From CAVVYA01 sp964577835 (GTDB taxonomy: Bacteria; Pseudomonadota; Alphaproteobacteria; SMXQ01), in assembly GCA_964577835.1 (NCBI GenBank), contig CAZOBN010000011.1, positions 1 to 53,641 on the forward strand: DNA of 53,641 nt. Direction: 5' to 3'. Made by a program: the position numbers and the translations under genes. Below, one piece after another: positions 8,467 through 17,671 of the stretch. Numbering within the stretch: the first letter of the stretch is position 1; each line of letters opens with the position of its first letter. The notes beneath the pieces are model-generated. The model worked only from the letters and a program-made list of their open reading frames with translations. It was not told the origin of the DNA and made no database searches.

Positions 8467-8970
8467 CTAGATCCCCTCGATATAGCGGCCGAGCAGCGAA
8501 TCCGGCCAATAGACATGCATCAGACGGATGTAGATGCCCCAGATGAAGACGGCGACGAGCCCCGCCGAGAAGAGCGATACCAGCCAACTCGCGCCATAGA
8601 TCTTGCAATAGAGGAGCACGAACAGGGTGAGCGCGATCGGCATGCCGATGATCGGAATCGCGCACACCAGGCCGACCATCCAGAGCCAGATCTCGAGCGT
8701 GCTCTTGGAGATCATCGACGGGTCGGCTTCGTCGAACGACGGCACCTCGTACTGCGGCCCGGACACCGGCTTGTCCGGCGCGCGGTGGAACGTGTCGACG
8801 AACAGCTGCGCGATGGCCAGGACGAGCCCGCCCGATCCCAGGACGAGGATCAGAACCGAGGCGCGCAATGTCCACTCGGACGCCATGATCAGCGCGCCGG
8901 CGATGAGCGCGATGATGAAGACGGTGAAAAGATCCGAAGTACGGAAACGGAGTCTGCCTGCGATCGTCAT
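8467..8970 (-). CDS. tctB: tripartite tricarboxylate transporter, small membrane subunit TctB
   Basis: 167 residues with four hydrophobic segments (about residues 14-32, 37-59, 93-120 and 125-150) in the TctB pattern, split by a polar loop. TctB is the small membrane partner of TctA in TTT carriers, which take up carboxylates by ion symport using a periplasmic TctC protein. It starts 28 bp after the tctA stop. The usual order tctC-tctA-tctB is kept. Known TTT systems include carriers for citrate and for terephthalate (TphC-dependent), which suits the catabolic setting. Confidence 0.85.
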   Translation of the reverse strand: MTIAGRLRFRTSDLFTVFIIALIAGALIMASEWTLRASVLILVLGSGGLVLAIAQLFVDTFHRAPDKPVSGPQYEVPSFDEADPSMISKSTLEIWLWMVGLVCAIPIIGMPIALTLFVLLYCKIYGASWLVSLFSAGLVAVFIWGIYIRLMHVYWPDSLLGRYIEGI

Positions 8971-8998
8971 GATAGCTTGACCTTGTTCGAGAATGACA

Positions 8999-10489
8999 TC
9001 ACGCCACCGCCGCGCCGGGTGCCGCGGCCCTCTTCGGCCGGCGCAGAACCGGATAGAGATAGGTGCCGAGGATCAGCAGACCGAGCAGCATCACGCCGGG
9101 CCGCCAGACCCACTCCATGTCGTAGCGGGCGACCGAAAGCCACAAATAGAGCTCCATCTTGCCGCCGAGGATGAAGCCGAGCACCAGCGGCGCGCGCGGC
9201 CAGCCGTTCACCTTCATCAGGTAGCCGAACAGCGACAGCACCATCAGGGTGATGATGTCGGCGAAGGTGAAGGTCGCGGCGAAGGCGCTGAGGAACGACA
9301 GCGCGATGATCACCGGGACCAGGACGAAGAACGGGAAGAAGCAGATCTTCGCCGCCGGCTTGATCAGCGCCCAGCACACCACGGAAGCCAGGACCTGTGA
9401 GAAGATCAGTGCCCAGAGGACCGCGAAGATATAGTCGAGCTGCTGCACCACCATGTCCGGTCCCGGCCGCAGTCCGACCGCGACGAAGGCGACCAGCAGC
9501 AGGGCCGCGGAGCTGCCGCCGGGAATGCCGAACAGCAGGGTCGGGATCAGGTCGCCGCCCTCCTTGGCATTGTTCGACGCCTCCGGGCCGATCACGCCGC
9601 GCACGTCGCCACGCCCGAAGGTTTCGTTGTTCTTTTCGGTCTGGCGCGCGTGGGCATAGGCGAACCAGTCCGCGACCGAGCTGCCCAGCCCGGGCAGGAT
9701 GCCGACCCAGACGCCGATCAGCGAGCAGCGGATGAGCAGCCACCAATGGATGAAGCAATCCTTGATGCCCTGCCAGATGCCGGTGCCCGTCAGTTCGCCG
9801 ACCTCCGCCACCTTGCCCTTGCGGCTCGCCATGCCGATCACCTCCGGAATGGCGAAGACGGAGAGAGAGATCAGCACGATGCTGATGCCGGTCCACAGGT
9901 ACGGCTCGCCGATATCGAAGCGCATGACACCGGACTTCTCGTCCTGCCCGATCGTAGACAGCAATACGCCGAGAATGCCTGCGGTGAGCCCCTTGAGCGG
10001 CGCGCCGGAACTCATCACGCCCACCATGCTCAGGCCCCAAAGCGTGAACATGAAGAGCTCGGGAGAGCCGAAGCTGCGGATGAGCGGCTTCATCAGCGGG
10101 ATGGAGACGAACAGGAAGAAGGCGCCGATCAGGCCACCCAGCATGGAGGCCATGAAGGAGGCGGAGAGCGCCCGTTTGGCCTCGCCTTTTCGCGCCATGG
10201 GGTAGCCGTCGAGCACCGTCGCCTGGGAACCGGAGCCGCCGGGCACCGCGATCAGGATCGAGGTGAAGGTGTTGCCGGTGTTGCCGACCGAGGCGACGCC
10301 GATCAGGAAGGCGATGGAATTCATCGGCTCCATGATCATGGCGAAGGGCAGCAGCATGGCGAGCTGAGACGGACCGCCGACTCCGGGCATCGCCCCGCCC
10401 CACACGCCGATCATGACGCCGAGGAACAGGAAGAACAGGGGCCAGGGCGCGATCATCGCGTAGAGCCCGGCGAATGCGGCTTCAACCAT
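8999..10489 (-). CDS. tctA: tripartite tricarboxylate transporter, large membrane subunit TctA
   Basis: 496 residues, almost entirely hydrophobic, with about twelve membrane segments. The conserved TctA signature GAMPGVGGPSQLAMLLPF lies near residues 32-50, and a repeat-like GILPGLGSSVADWFAYAHA lies in the second half, both typical of the family. It starts 36 bp after the tctC stop and is followed by tctB. It is the transport channel for the carboxylate delivered by TctC. The substrate is unknown; the neighbouring oxygenase genes point to an aromatic acid. Confidence 0.93.
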   Translation of the reverse strand: MVEAAFAGLYAMIAPWPLFFLFLGVMIGVWGGAMPGVGGPSQLAMLLPFAMIMEPMNSIAFLIGVASVGNTGNTFTSILIAVPGGSGSQATVLDGYPMARKGEAKRALSASFMASMLGGLIGAFFLFVSIPLMKPLIRSFGSPELFMFTLWGLSMVGVMSSGAPLKGLTAGILGVLLSTIGQDEKSGVMRFDIGEPYLWTGISIVLISLSVFAIPEVIGMASRKGKVAEVGELTGTGIWQGIKDCFIHWWLLIRCSLIGVWVGILPGLGSSVADWFAYAHARQTEKNNETFGRGDVRGVIGPEASNNAKEGGDLIPTLLFGIPGGSSAALLLVAFVAVGLRPGPDMVVQQLDYIFAVLWALIFSQVLASVVCWALIKPAAKICFFPFFVLVPVIIALSFLSAFAATFTFADIITLMVLSLFGYLMKVNGWPRAPLVLGFILGGKMELYLWLSVARYDMEWVWRPGVMLLGLLILGTYLYPVLRRPKRAAAPGAAVA

Positions 10490-10525
10490 AAAAAGTCCTT
10501 TTCACGCCGTCGCGGACGACGGCGG

Positions 10526-11590
10526 CTATTTCAGATCCGAAACGATAGGCAGCGAATATTTCTTGCGCAGGGCGTTGGCGACCTGTTGCACCTCCGGCGA
10601 GACGACGAGCACGGCCTTGATCTGGGTGTGGGTCTCCTCGCCGCTGAGGATGTTGAAGCCGTCGCCGAGCGCGGCTTCCGCCTGCTTCTCGAATTCGGGC
10701 GATTTGGTCGCTACCATGAAGGAAGTGCGCAATGCCTGGAGAAGCGCGTCGGGCGTGCCCGGCGGCACGACGAAGAACTTGTCGATGGTGCTGGGGCCGG
10801 CCCAGGCGCGGAAGGCCTGCCATTCCTTGCCGGAAGGCTTCTTGTCGCCCATGTAGGCGTCGAAGACCGGCACATTGGGGAAGTCCCGGCGCGGGCTCTC
10901 GGCGGCCAGCGGCACCGCCTCGCCGCTGTCGATGAAGCGCTTGAGGATCTTGTTGGTGCCCGAGCCGAACATGTCGATCTCGCCGCGCTCGAAGGCGAGG
11001 TAGACCTCGCTCGAGCTCGGATAACCGAGCACGAATTTGATGTTCCAGCCGAGGTACTCGGCCCCGAACAGCGCCATGGCGTCCTGCGGCCGGTCGGCGG
11101 CGACCGAGCCGACGGCGATCGGCTTGCCCTTCGGGTCCTTCAGCCGACCGAGAGCGCTCTTGCGCACGATCTGCACGGTCGAGCCGCGCTCGACCGATCC
11201 GACGTGGCCCCAAATCGTCGGATCGAATTTCACCGCGGCCGCCTTACGCGCCACCGGGCCGAGCGTATCGCCACCGGCGAACACGCCGACCGTCAAGCCG
11301 TCGGGGCGGGTTTGGTGCTGCAGCTCGTTGGCCGCGATCACGTTGACCGGCTTGTTGCGGATCAGGACCTCCGGTTTGCCCGGGATGTGGCCGCCCCAGA
11401 ACCGCGCCACCAGGCGAGCCGTAGTGTCCGTTCCGCCGCCCGGATTCGAGGCAACCACCACGGTCAAGGTCTTGCCTTTGTAGAAATCCTGAGCGAGCGC
11501 CGCCCCGCCGCCGGATGCGACAATCATGCAGCCGGCGAGGGCGAGCGCGTGGGGCCGTATCCTCTGGCCGAAAATCCGTGACATGAACAT
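10526..11590 (-). CDS. tctC: TTT periplasmic binding protein TctC/Bug (copy 1)
   Basis: 354 residues with a signal peptide (about residues 1-33, ALA at the cleavage site). The mature part has the Bug-family ligand loops SNPGGGTDTTARLVA and the DFYKGKT start. Most of its length matches copy 2 (11826-12896), including LQHQTRPDGL, FGAEYLGWNIKFVLGYPSS and AVPLAAESPRRDF. It lies 36 bp upstream of tctA. The leader, ribosome site and first codons (GGAGACCA...ATGTTCA) also match copy 2, so the duplication includes the 5' end. It captures the carboxylate for TctAB. Confidence 0.93.
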   Translation of the reverse strand: MFMSRIFGQRIRPHALALAGCMIVASGGGAALAQDFYKGKTLTVVVASNPGGGTDTTARLVARFWGGHIPGKPEVLIRNKPVNVIAANELQHQTRPDGLTVGVFAGGDTLGPVARKAAAVKFDPTIWGHVGSVERGSTVQIVRKSALGRLKDPKGKPIAVGSVAADRPQDAMALFGAEYLGWNIKFVLGYPSSSEVYLAFERGEIDMFGSGTNKILKRFIDSGEAVPLAAESPRRDFPNVPVFDAYMGDKKPSGKEWQAFRAWAGPSTIDKFFVVPPGTPDALLQALRTSFMVATKSPEFEKQAEAALGDGFNILSGEETHTQIKAVLVVSPEVQQVANALRKKYSLPIVSDLK

Positions 11591-11646
11591 CTGTGGTCTC
11601 CCTGTCTATGGCCGATTCTGCCGATTCTATCGTGCGGTTCTTCGGC

Positions 11647-11789
11647 CTATTTCATCTCGCTCGCCAGCGGCAAACGATATTTCTACGCGCACCGTCACCC
11701 GCGACCGCAACGGCCGGCGACAGCACCAGCACGCCGGCGAGCCGTCGGACACGAGCGAAACCGGGAACTGACCCGGATAACGTGAACAT
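11647..11789 (-). pseudogene. remnant of a third tctC gene
   Basis: Between the two intact tctC genes, the minus strand from 11789 starts with ATGTTCAC, as in copy 2, and encodes a signal-peptide-like stretch (RLAGVLVLSPAVAVAG). The piece ends at 11647, in another frame, with codons for KYRLPLASEMK and a stop, matching the LRKKYGLPLISKLK end of the neighbours. The middle of the gene is missing. It is best read as a third tandem copy reduced to its two ends by an internal deletion. Confidence 0.6.
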
Positions 11790-11825
11790 CCGTTCCACCT
11801 CGACAGGTGAACCCTTCGCGCGTTG

Positions 11826-12896
11826 TCATTTCAGCTTCGAGATCAGCGGCAGGCCGTATTTCTTGCGGAGTCCATTGGCGACCTCCACGACCTCCGGCGG
11901 CACGACGACGATATCCTCGATGGTGTCGCGGACTTCCGGCCCGGTCATGATCTGGAACGCATCCCCGAGCGTCGCTTGCGCCTGCTCCTCGAAACGCGGA
12001 TCCTCGGTCGCCGCCTTGAACGATACGCGCAGGATATGCAGCAGATTGTTGGGCGTTTCGGGCGCGGTCGCGAAATACTTGTCCACCGCGCTCGGCCCCG
12101 ACCACGCGCGGAACGCCTTCCACTCGTTGCCGGTCGGCTTCTTGTCGCCGAGAATCTTCTCGAAGGTGGGCACGTCGGCGAAATCGCGGCGCGGCGATTC
12201 GGCCGCGAGCGGCACCGCCTCGCCGGAACTGAGGAATCGCTTGATGATTTTCGTCGTGCCGGAACCGAATATGTCGATCTCGCCGCGCTCGAAGGCAAGA
12301 TACATGTCGTTGGAGCTGGGATAGCCGAGGACGAACTTGATGTTCCAGCCGAGCTTCTCCGCGCCGAACACGGACATGGAATCCTGCGGCCGGTCGGTCG
12401 ACACGGAGCCCACCGCGACGGGCTCGGCCTTGGAATTCTTCAAGCGGTCGAGGCTGTTCTTACGGACCAGCAGGATCGTGGAGCCGCGCTCGACGGAGCC
12501 CACGAAGCCCCACTTCAGCGGATCGTATTTGACGGCCGAGGACTTACGGACGTACGGCCCGAGCGACCCCGCGCCGGCGAAGACGGCGACCGACAAGCCG
12601 TCGGGACGGGTCTGGTGCTGCAACTCGTTCGCCGCGATGACCTGATTCGGCTTGTTTCTGACGAGAACGTTGGGCTTTCCCGGGATGTGGTCGCCCCAGT
12701 AGCGGGCGACGAGGCGTGCCGTCGTGTCGGTGCCGCCGCCCGGATTCGAGGCGACCACGACCGTGAAGGTCTTGTCCTTGTAATAGTCCTCGGCCGCGGC
12801 TATGCCGCTCCAGCCCGCCGACGCGGCGAGACAACCGATGGCCGCGATCATGACGCGCCCAGACCTTTCTTTCAGGTCAGTCCGTGATGTGAACAT
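11826..12896 (-). CDS. TTT periplasmic binding protein TctC/Bug (copy 2)
   Basis: 356 residues with a signal peptide (about residues 1-35, ending GIAAA). It has the same Bug-type blocks as copy 1 and is clearly its paralogue, roughly two thirds identical by eye. Differences cluster in the second lobe and the C-terminal third (EDIVVVPPEVVEVANGLRKKYGL). It is preceded by the bicupin 1 gene with 101 bp between and followed by the tctC remnant and copy 1. Two binding proteins for one TctAB pair suggest that related ligands share a carrier. Confidence 0.92.
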   Translation of the reverse strand: MFTSRTDLKERSGRVMIAAIGCLAASAGWSGIAAAEDYYKDKTFTVVVASNPGGGTDTTARLVARYWGDHIPGKPNVLVRNKPNQVIAANELQHQTRPDGLSVAVFAGAGSLGPYVRKSSAVKYDPLKWGFVGSVERGSTILLVRKNSLDRLKNSKAEPVAVGSVSTDRPQDSMSVFGAEKLGWNIKFVLGYPSSNDMYLAFERGEIDIFGSGTTKIIKRFLSSGEAVPLAAESPRRDFADVPTFEKILGDKKPTGNEWKAFRAWSGPSAVDKYFATAPETPNNLLHILRVSFKAATEDPRFEEQAQATLGDAFQIMTGPEVRDTIEDIVVVPPEVVEVANGLRKKYGLPLISKLK

Positions 12897-12997
12897 CTTT
12901 GGTCTCCTTGCCTAGTCCCTGTGAAAGCTCGGTCCTGTTTTTGTGCGGTGCCGCCTTCGGTGCGTCGGCGGCGCCCGTTGCCCGGTGCCCGGCTGTT

Positions 12998-14125
12998 CTA
13001 CTCGGCGGCGCGCGCTCCGTCCTTCGCCTTTGCCGTACCCGCTGCCTTGTTCGGACAGTTCGGGTGGTAATCCATCCGGCACTCCGCCCCGACCTTATGC
13101 ATGGCGTCGTGGAAGTCGAGATGGATCTTGCGATCTTCATCCTCCCACTCGATCTGGCCGCCGCCCAGCTTGACGCTGGTCTGCGCGGAATTGTCGACCT
13201 CGCTGTTGGTGATCGCCGATTTGAAGCGCCAGTTGTGCCAGCGCAGCGCGAGATAGCGCGCCGGCTCGGCGCCGGCGTTGAAATGCTGGTGGAACCACTG
13301 GTCGGGCGGCACCACGACGCTGCCCGGTCGCCAATCGAACCGCTTAGGCTCCGAGCCCTGCGGCCACAGCATCGAGTAACCCTTCCCGCTCAGGATGATG
13401 ACGTGCGCGCCCGGCCCATGCTTATGGGCCTTCTTGTAGGTCCCGACCGGAAATTCCGAGATATGCGCGCCCATGGTGTTACCCACGAGATCGAGCATGA
13501 TGGTGGTGCTGTCCTTGCCGCGCTCGCTATAGTCGCTCAGCTTTATGCCGCGGGTATCGGGAATGAAATTCGCGCTGAGAAAACGATCGTAGCGCTTGCC
13601 TTCGCCGCCGAAGTAGTCGGCAGAATTCGGGTCGAAGCGGTCGCGGAACACGAAATCGCTGTCGAAGATGAAATCCACGCTGTGGAACAGCTTCATCATG
13701 AAGCAGCAATTGGTCACCGCGAAATACCGCGCCGGCTCGGTGCCGCTGCTGTTGAAGTGCTGGTAATAAGCGTTCATCGGGATGGCGAACATGCTGCCCG
13801 GACCCCACTCGAAGGAATGCTTGCGGCCGTCCTTCTGCCACACCGTGGTATTGCCATGGCCCTTGGTGACGTAGACCATCTCCTCATACATATGCTTCAG
13901 CGGCTTGGTCTTACCGGCCGCCGGTATCTCGCAGATATAGGCGTCGTTGGTGCCGCCGGTGCCTTCGAGGATGGCAAGCGCGGCCGGCACGCCCTTGAGA
14001 TCCCAATAGGCGAGCTCGACCTTGTCGATGTCCTCGATGAAGAAGCCCCCAACTACCGGGATCTTTTGCGCTTCCAGCCAATCCTTGTGAACGTCGAGTC
14101 GGTCCGGTTTCACGGCAGTATTCAT
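12998..14125 (-). CDS. bicupin protein 1, Rieske-linked
   Basis: 375 residues with two cupin domains and no signal peptide. Domain 1 (about residues 45-150) has LKHMYEEMVYVTKGHGN and AYYQHFN. Domain 2 (about 215-320) has HKHGPGAHVIILSGKG and WFHQHFN, so His ligands for a metal are present in both. Its ATG overlaps the stop of the Rieske gene by ATGA, so the two are translationally coupled. Proteins of this type are often labelled cupin or ethanolamine ammonia-lyase activating protein, with no proven role. Bicupins include ring-cleaving dioxygenases such as gentisate dioxygenase, and the coupling to a Rieske oxygenase favours a catabolic role. Function unknown. Confidence 0.85.
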   Translation of the reverse strand: MNTAVKPDRLDVHKDWLEAQKIPVVGGFFIEDIDKVELAYWDLKGVPAALAILEGTGGTNDAYICEIPAAGKTKPLKHMYEEMVYVTKGHGNTTVWQKDGRKHSFEWGPGSMFAIPMNAYYQHFNSSGTEPARYFAVTNCCFMMKLFHSVDFIFDSDFVFRDRFDPNSADYFGGEGKRYDRFLSANFIPDTRGIKLSDYSERGKDSTTIMLDLVGNTMGAHISEFPVGTYKKAHKHGPGAHVIILSGKGYSMLWPQGSEPKRFDWRPGSVVVPPDQWFHQHFNAGAEPARYLALRWHNWRFKSAITNSEVDNSAQTSVKLGGGQIEWEDEDRKIHLDFHDAMHKVGAECRMDYHPNCPNKAAGTAKAKDGARAAE

Positions 14126-15294
14126 AGGCGTTGCTCCCCTGTGCTTATGGTCCCGAGCCCGTCCGAGCGCGATACCGGGATTACGATCATCTTGTCTTCC
14201 TTCGGGTCGCGAATGAGGCCGAGCGGATCTTGCCCCTGCCGCACCGCATCGATCTGCTCTCTCAGCATGCGGCGGTAGAGCGCCACCCCGCGGTCGGATA
14301 CGCCGAGGTTTTCCTTGGAGCGATCGACCAGCGCGCCTTGGGTTTCCCAGGCCATGGCATCCTGGGAATAGAAGGTATCGAGGAAATACTCCCCATCCGC
14401 GTCCTTGCTCGGCTCGTCGTAATCGACCGGCGGATTTTCCCAGTTCATGCCCCTGGTATCGTCGCCGGGCTTGAATTCCACGCGATAAATCTGCGTATGG
14501 GAATCGTCCACCGGCACGCGGAAATGCAGCGCCACCACGTCGCCCTGAGGCACCAGCAGGATGCAGGGGAAAATCAGCGGATGGCCGAGTTCCTTCTCCG
14601 CCTTCTCTCCGCCGAAGGTGCGATTCTTGCGAATTCCCGCCCAGGTCTTTTCCTTCACGACCTCGAACTCGCAATTCTGGATCGGGCGGTAATAATAAGC
14701 GCCGCGCTCGGGATGGCCCTTGGTGACCATCATGTGACCGTGCAGGTAATAGGTGTGGGTCGGATCGACCGAATTCTCCATGGCCTGCAGCCAATTGCAT
14801 GCCAACGGCGCCTGGACGGCGATGCGCCGGGTGCCGGCGGTGCTGACGAGCAGTTCCCACTGCGGCAGCAACGGAGCCGGGCTGGGCCCCAGGTAAGCCC
14901 AGAACAATCCCGCCAGCTTCTGCACCGGGTATGCAGGCTGACAGACTTCGTTCTTCAATGGACTGCCGGCAGGCTCGAACGGCTGTTCCACGCAGCTCCC
15001 GTTCACGTCGTATTTCCAGCCGTGATAGGGGCAGCGCAGCCCGTCGTCCTCGACGAAGCCGTAGTAGAGCGAGGCGCGACGGTGAGCGCATTGCTCGGCG
15101 ACCAGACCGAGCCGGCCCTTGCCGTCGCGGAACAGCACGAGGTTTTCGCCGAGCACGCGGATGCGCTTCTTCCGCGTGCCGTCGCCGAGCTCTATTGCCG
15201 GACAGATCGGGTGCCAATAGCGGCGCAGCAACTCGCCGGCCGGCGTACCTCGCCCGACCCGCGTCAGATTCTCGTTCTCATCCAAACTCAACAT
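14122..15294 (-). CDS. Rieske non-haem iron oxygenase, large subunit 1 (phthalate-dioxygenase type)
   Basis: 390 residues from the ATG of MLSLDENENL, chosen to match the paralogue at 17672-18835 and a GAGG site upstream; the frame is open to 15342. The Rieske [2Fe-2S] motif is complete: C69-A-H71 and C88-P-Y-H91. The catalytic iron motif NSVDPTHTYYLH gives D177, H180 and H185. Length and layout fit the Pht3-like group that hydroxylates or demethylates carboxylated aromatic rings. The cupin gene follows with an ATGA overlap. A reductase is needed but none is seen in the window. Substrate unknown. Confidence 0.9.
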   Translation of the reverse strand: MLSLDENENLTRVGRGTPAGELLRRYWHPICPAIELGDGTRKKRIRVLGENLVLFRDGKGRLGLVAEQCAHRRASLYYGFVEDDGLRCPYHGWKYDVNGSCVEQPFEPAGSPLKNEVCQPAYPVQKLAGLFWAYLGPSPAPLLPQWELLVSTAGTRRIAVQAPLACNWLQAMENSVDPTHTYYLHGHMMVTKGHPERGAYYYRPIQNCEFEVVKEKTWAGIRKNRTFGGEKAEKELGHPLIFPCILLVPQGDVVALHFRVPVDDSHTQIYRVEFKPGDDTRGMNWENPPVDYDEPSKDADGEYFLDTFYSQDAMAWETQGALVDRSKENLGVSDRGVALYRRMLREQIDAVRQGQDPLGLIRDPKEDKMIVIPVSRSDGLGTISTGEQRL

Positions 15295-15346
15295 CGCGGT
15301 CGCCTCATGACGATGACGTCTTTCAAACTGCCGCCGACTCACGTCT

Positions 15347-16447
15347 TTAGCGTGCCAACAAATCCTTCATCCGAAGGCGGACTTCTTCCTTCGTCGTCAA
15401 GGTAAACACCCAATCATAGCCGTCGAAATACTCGACCCCGGGGCGCGGAATGATCTCGGGCGCCAGGAAGCTGGCTTCATCGATATCGTTGCGCGCCGGC
15501 GCGGTGAGGGTCGCGCGCGACCAGGTTTCGAGACCTTCCTTGGACGCGAGCCAATTGACGAAGAGCCTGGCGGCGGCGGGGTGCGGGGACTGATCGAATA
15601 CGGCCACCAGGCCAAAGCCGGCAATCACCGACGGGCGCATATCGGGCATTTCGTTCAGCTCGCTGATGGGCATGCCCTCACCGCGCAGTTTTTCGATCTG
15701 CGGACTGTCGGCGCCGAACACGATCGGATAGCTCCCGCGCAGCAGCCAGTCGGTCAGTTGCCGGGTGTCGCGGGTGATCATCGGCTTCTGGTCGACATAG
15801 AGCTGCTTGACAAAGGCTTCACCGAGCGAAACGTAGAATTGCGCGGCCATATTGTTTCCGTTGCCAGGCACCGTGGGATCCTGGATGGCGATCTTCCCAC
15901 GCCATTTGGGGTCGAGCAGATCGCGTGCCGACCGCAGGTCGCCCGGGTTTACCTTGCTCGTGTTGATGTGAAACAACGACGAGACGTAGTTGCTCAGCCG
16001 CAGCACGTATTTTTGCTCCGGATCGGAGAACCACAGCTCGCCCTTCTTCCATTTCGAGCCATCGACCACCTCCGGGTGGATCAACTCGGGCCGGAGCGGC
16101 ATCACCATCTTCTCGCGATAGAAACCCGCCATCGACTGGATGCCTGCGAGAGTCACGTCGACCGTATATTGGCCGACACTGCGCTCGGCGCGCAGCCGGG
16201 CGGCCGTCTCGCTGGTGCTGCCGCCAAGATACTCCACGGTGACGCCGTACCGGGCTCTGAACGCCGCCGGCAGTGACTGGCGCACCTCGGAATTCGGCGG
16301 GCCTATAACGACCACGCGGCCCTCGCGCTGGGCGGCGGCGACCAGATTGTCCCACGCCGCGGTTTCCTGTGCCGCACCTTGAGCAACGCCCTGAGCCAAT
16401 ACTGTAGCCAGTATCAACACCGATGGCGATGCCAACAGCCGTCCCAT
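15347..16447 (-). CDS. ABC transporter periplasmic binding protein, divergent (paralogue E)
   Basis: 366 residues with a signal peptide (about 1-26). It belongs to the same iron-type binding-protein family as paralogues A-D, sharing DLLDPKWRGKIAIQDP, QKPMITRDTRQLTDWL and SYPIVFGAD in the same order, but is clearly more distant (no WDLRVGG block). It lies between the two Rieske-bicupin pairs, 49 bp after bicupin 2 and about 50 bp before Rieske 1, so it is probably part of the same transcript. It may deliver the pathway substrate or a cofactor metal; the ligand is not known. Confidence 0.85.
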   Translation of the reverse strand: MGRLLASPSVLILATVLAQGVAQGAAQETAAWDNLVAAAQREGRVVVIGPPNSEVRQSLPAAFRARYGVTVEYLGGSTSETAARLRAERSVGQYTVDVTLAGIQSMAGFYREKMVMPLRPELIHPEVVDGSKWKKGELWFSDPEQKYVLRLSNYVSSLFHINTSKVNPGDLRSARDLLDPKWRGKIAIQDPTVPGNGNNMAAQFYVSLGEAFVKQLYVDQKPMITRDTRQLTDWLLRGSYPIVFGADSPQIEKLRGEGMPISELNEMPDMRPSVIAGFGLVAVFDQSPHPAAARLFVNWLASKEGLETWSRATLTAPARNDIDEASFLAPEIIPRPGVEYFDGYDWVFTLTTKEEVRLRMKDLLAR

Positions 16448-16496
16448 CGCCGCCTCCCTTATTCACGCGTTGCCGGTTGTCCGGTATCCGCCTGTT

Positions 16497-17645
16497 CTAC
16501 TCGGCCGTGACGCGCACTCCACTCTTTGCCGCTGCCGTGCCCGCCGTCCGGTTCGGACAGTTCGGGTGGTACTCCATCTGGCATTCCGCTCCCGCCTTGT
16601 GCATGGCGGCGTGGAAGTCGCGGTGGATGGCGGGATCTTCGTCCTCGAACTCGATCTGGCCGCCGCCTTCCTTGACGCTGGTGTAGGTCGAGCCGAGCTC
16701 GGAATCCTTCATGAACTTGAATTTGAAGTTATTCCAACGCAGTGCCAGATAGCGCGCCGGGTTGGCGCCCGAGTTGAAATGCTGGTGGAACCACTGGTCG
16801 GGCGGCACCACGACGCTGCCCGGCCCCCAGTTGACGCGACGCGGCTCGGCGCCTTCCGGCCACAGGATCGAATAGCCCTGACCGCTGACGATGATGACGT
16901 GCGCGCCCGGCCCGTGCTTATGGCCTTTCTTGTAGGTGCCGACCGGGAATTCCGAGATATGCGCGCCCATGGTCTGCTGGGCCAGATTGAACTTCATGTT
17001 CGTGCTGCCCTTGCCGCGCTCGCTGTAGTCGAGGAGCTTGAGCTCGCGGGTGTCGGGCACGAAGTTCGTGGTCATGAAGAAGCGGCCCTCGATCTCGCCC
17101 TCGCCGCTGAAGTAGTCGGACGAATTGGGATCGAAGCGGTCGGTAAAGGCGTAGTCGCTGTTGAACACGAAGTCCACGTTGTGGAACAGGTTCATCACGA
17201 AGCAGTTGTTGGTCACCGCGTAGTAGCGCGCCGGTTCGCTGCCGCTGCTGTTGAAATGCTGGTAATAGGCATTGATCGGAATGGCGAACAGGCTGCCCGG
17301 GCCCCATTCGAAGGAATGCTTGCGCCCGTCGCGCTGCCATACGGTGGTGTTGCCATGGCCTTGCGTGACGTAGACCATCTCCTCGTAGAGATGCTTGATC
17401 GGCCTGCTCTTGCCCGCCGGCGGGATATCGCCGATGTAGGCGTCGTTGGTGCCGCCGGCCCCTTCGAGGATGACGAAGGAGGCGTTGATGCCCTTGAGGT
17501 CCCAGTAGCCGACCTCGGCCTTGTTGATGTCCTCGACGAAGAAGCCGCGGATCACCGGAATCTTCTGCGCCTCCATCCAGTTCGTGAATGTGTCGAACTG
17601 CTTGGGCTTGTAATTCGGGTCCTTCTTGTCGGGCGTAGCGGCCAT
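16497..17645 (-). CDS. bicupin protein 2, Rieske-linked
   Basis: 382 residues from the ATG of MAATPDKK, which has GGGAGG upstream. It is a close paralogue of bicupin 1 (about 70 percent identical by eye) with the same two cupin domains and His-rich motifs: LYEEMVYVTQGHGN, AYYQHFN, HKHGPGAHVIIVSGQG and WFHQHFN. It starts 26 bp after Rieske 2. The C-terminal tail, including YHPNCPN, is also shared, and even the bases after the stop resemble those after bicupin 1, so the pair arose by duplication. Role unknown; probably the metal-dependent partner of the adjacent Rieske oxygenase pathway. Confidence 0.85.
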   Translation of the reverse strand: MAATPDKKDPNYKPKQFDTFTNWMEAQKIPVIRGFFVEDINKAEVGYWDLKGINASFVILEGAGGTNDAYIGDIPPAGKSRPIKHLYEEMVYVTQGHGNTTVWQRDGRKHSFEWGPGSLFAIPINAYYQHFNSSGSEPARYYAVTNNCFVMNLFHNVDFVFNSDYAFTDRFDPNSSDYFSGEGEIEGRFFMTTNFVPDTRELKLLDYSERGKGSTNMKFNLAQQTMGAHISEFPVGTYKKGHKHGPGAHVIIVSGQGYSILWPEGAEPRRVNWGPGSVVVPPDQWFHQHFNSGANPARYLALRWNNFKFKFMKDSELGSTYTSVKEGGGQIEFEDEDPAIHRDFHAAMHKAGAECQMEYHPNCPNRTAGTAAAKSGVRVTAE

Positions 17646-17671
17646 GAACTCTTCCTCCCTGTAACGCTGTT

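Noticed and set aside
9650..11581. A 643-codon open frame on the plus strand
   Set aside because: It is antisense to tctA and tctC, both with strong family signatures, and contains no recognisable domain.
12998..15217. Possible fusion of the Rieske gene with the bicupin in one 739-codon frame
   Set aside because: The upstream part of that frame is not the Rieske frame. The Rieske protein is in another frame with its own stop at 14122, and the bicupin starts at 14125 by ATGA overlap.
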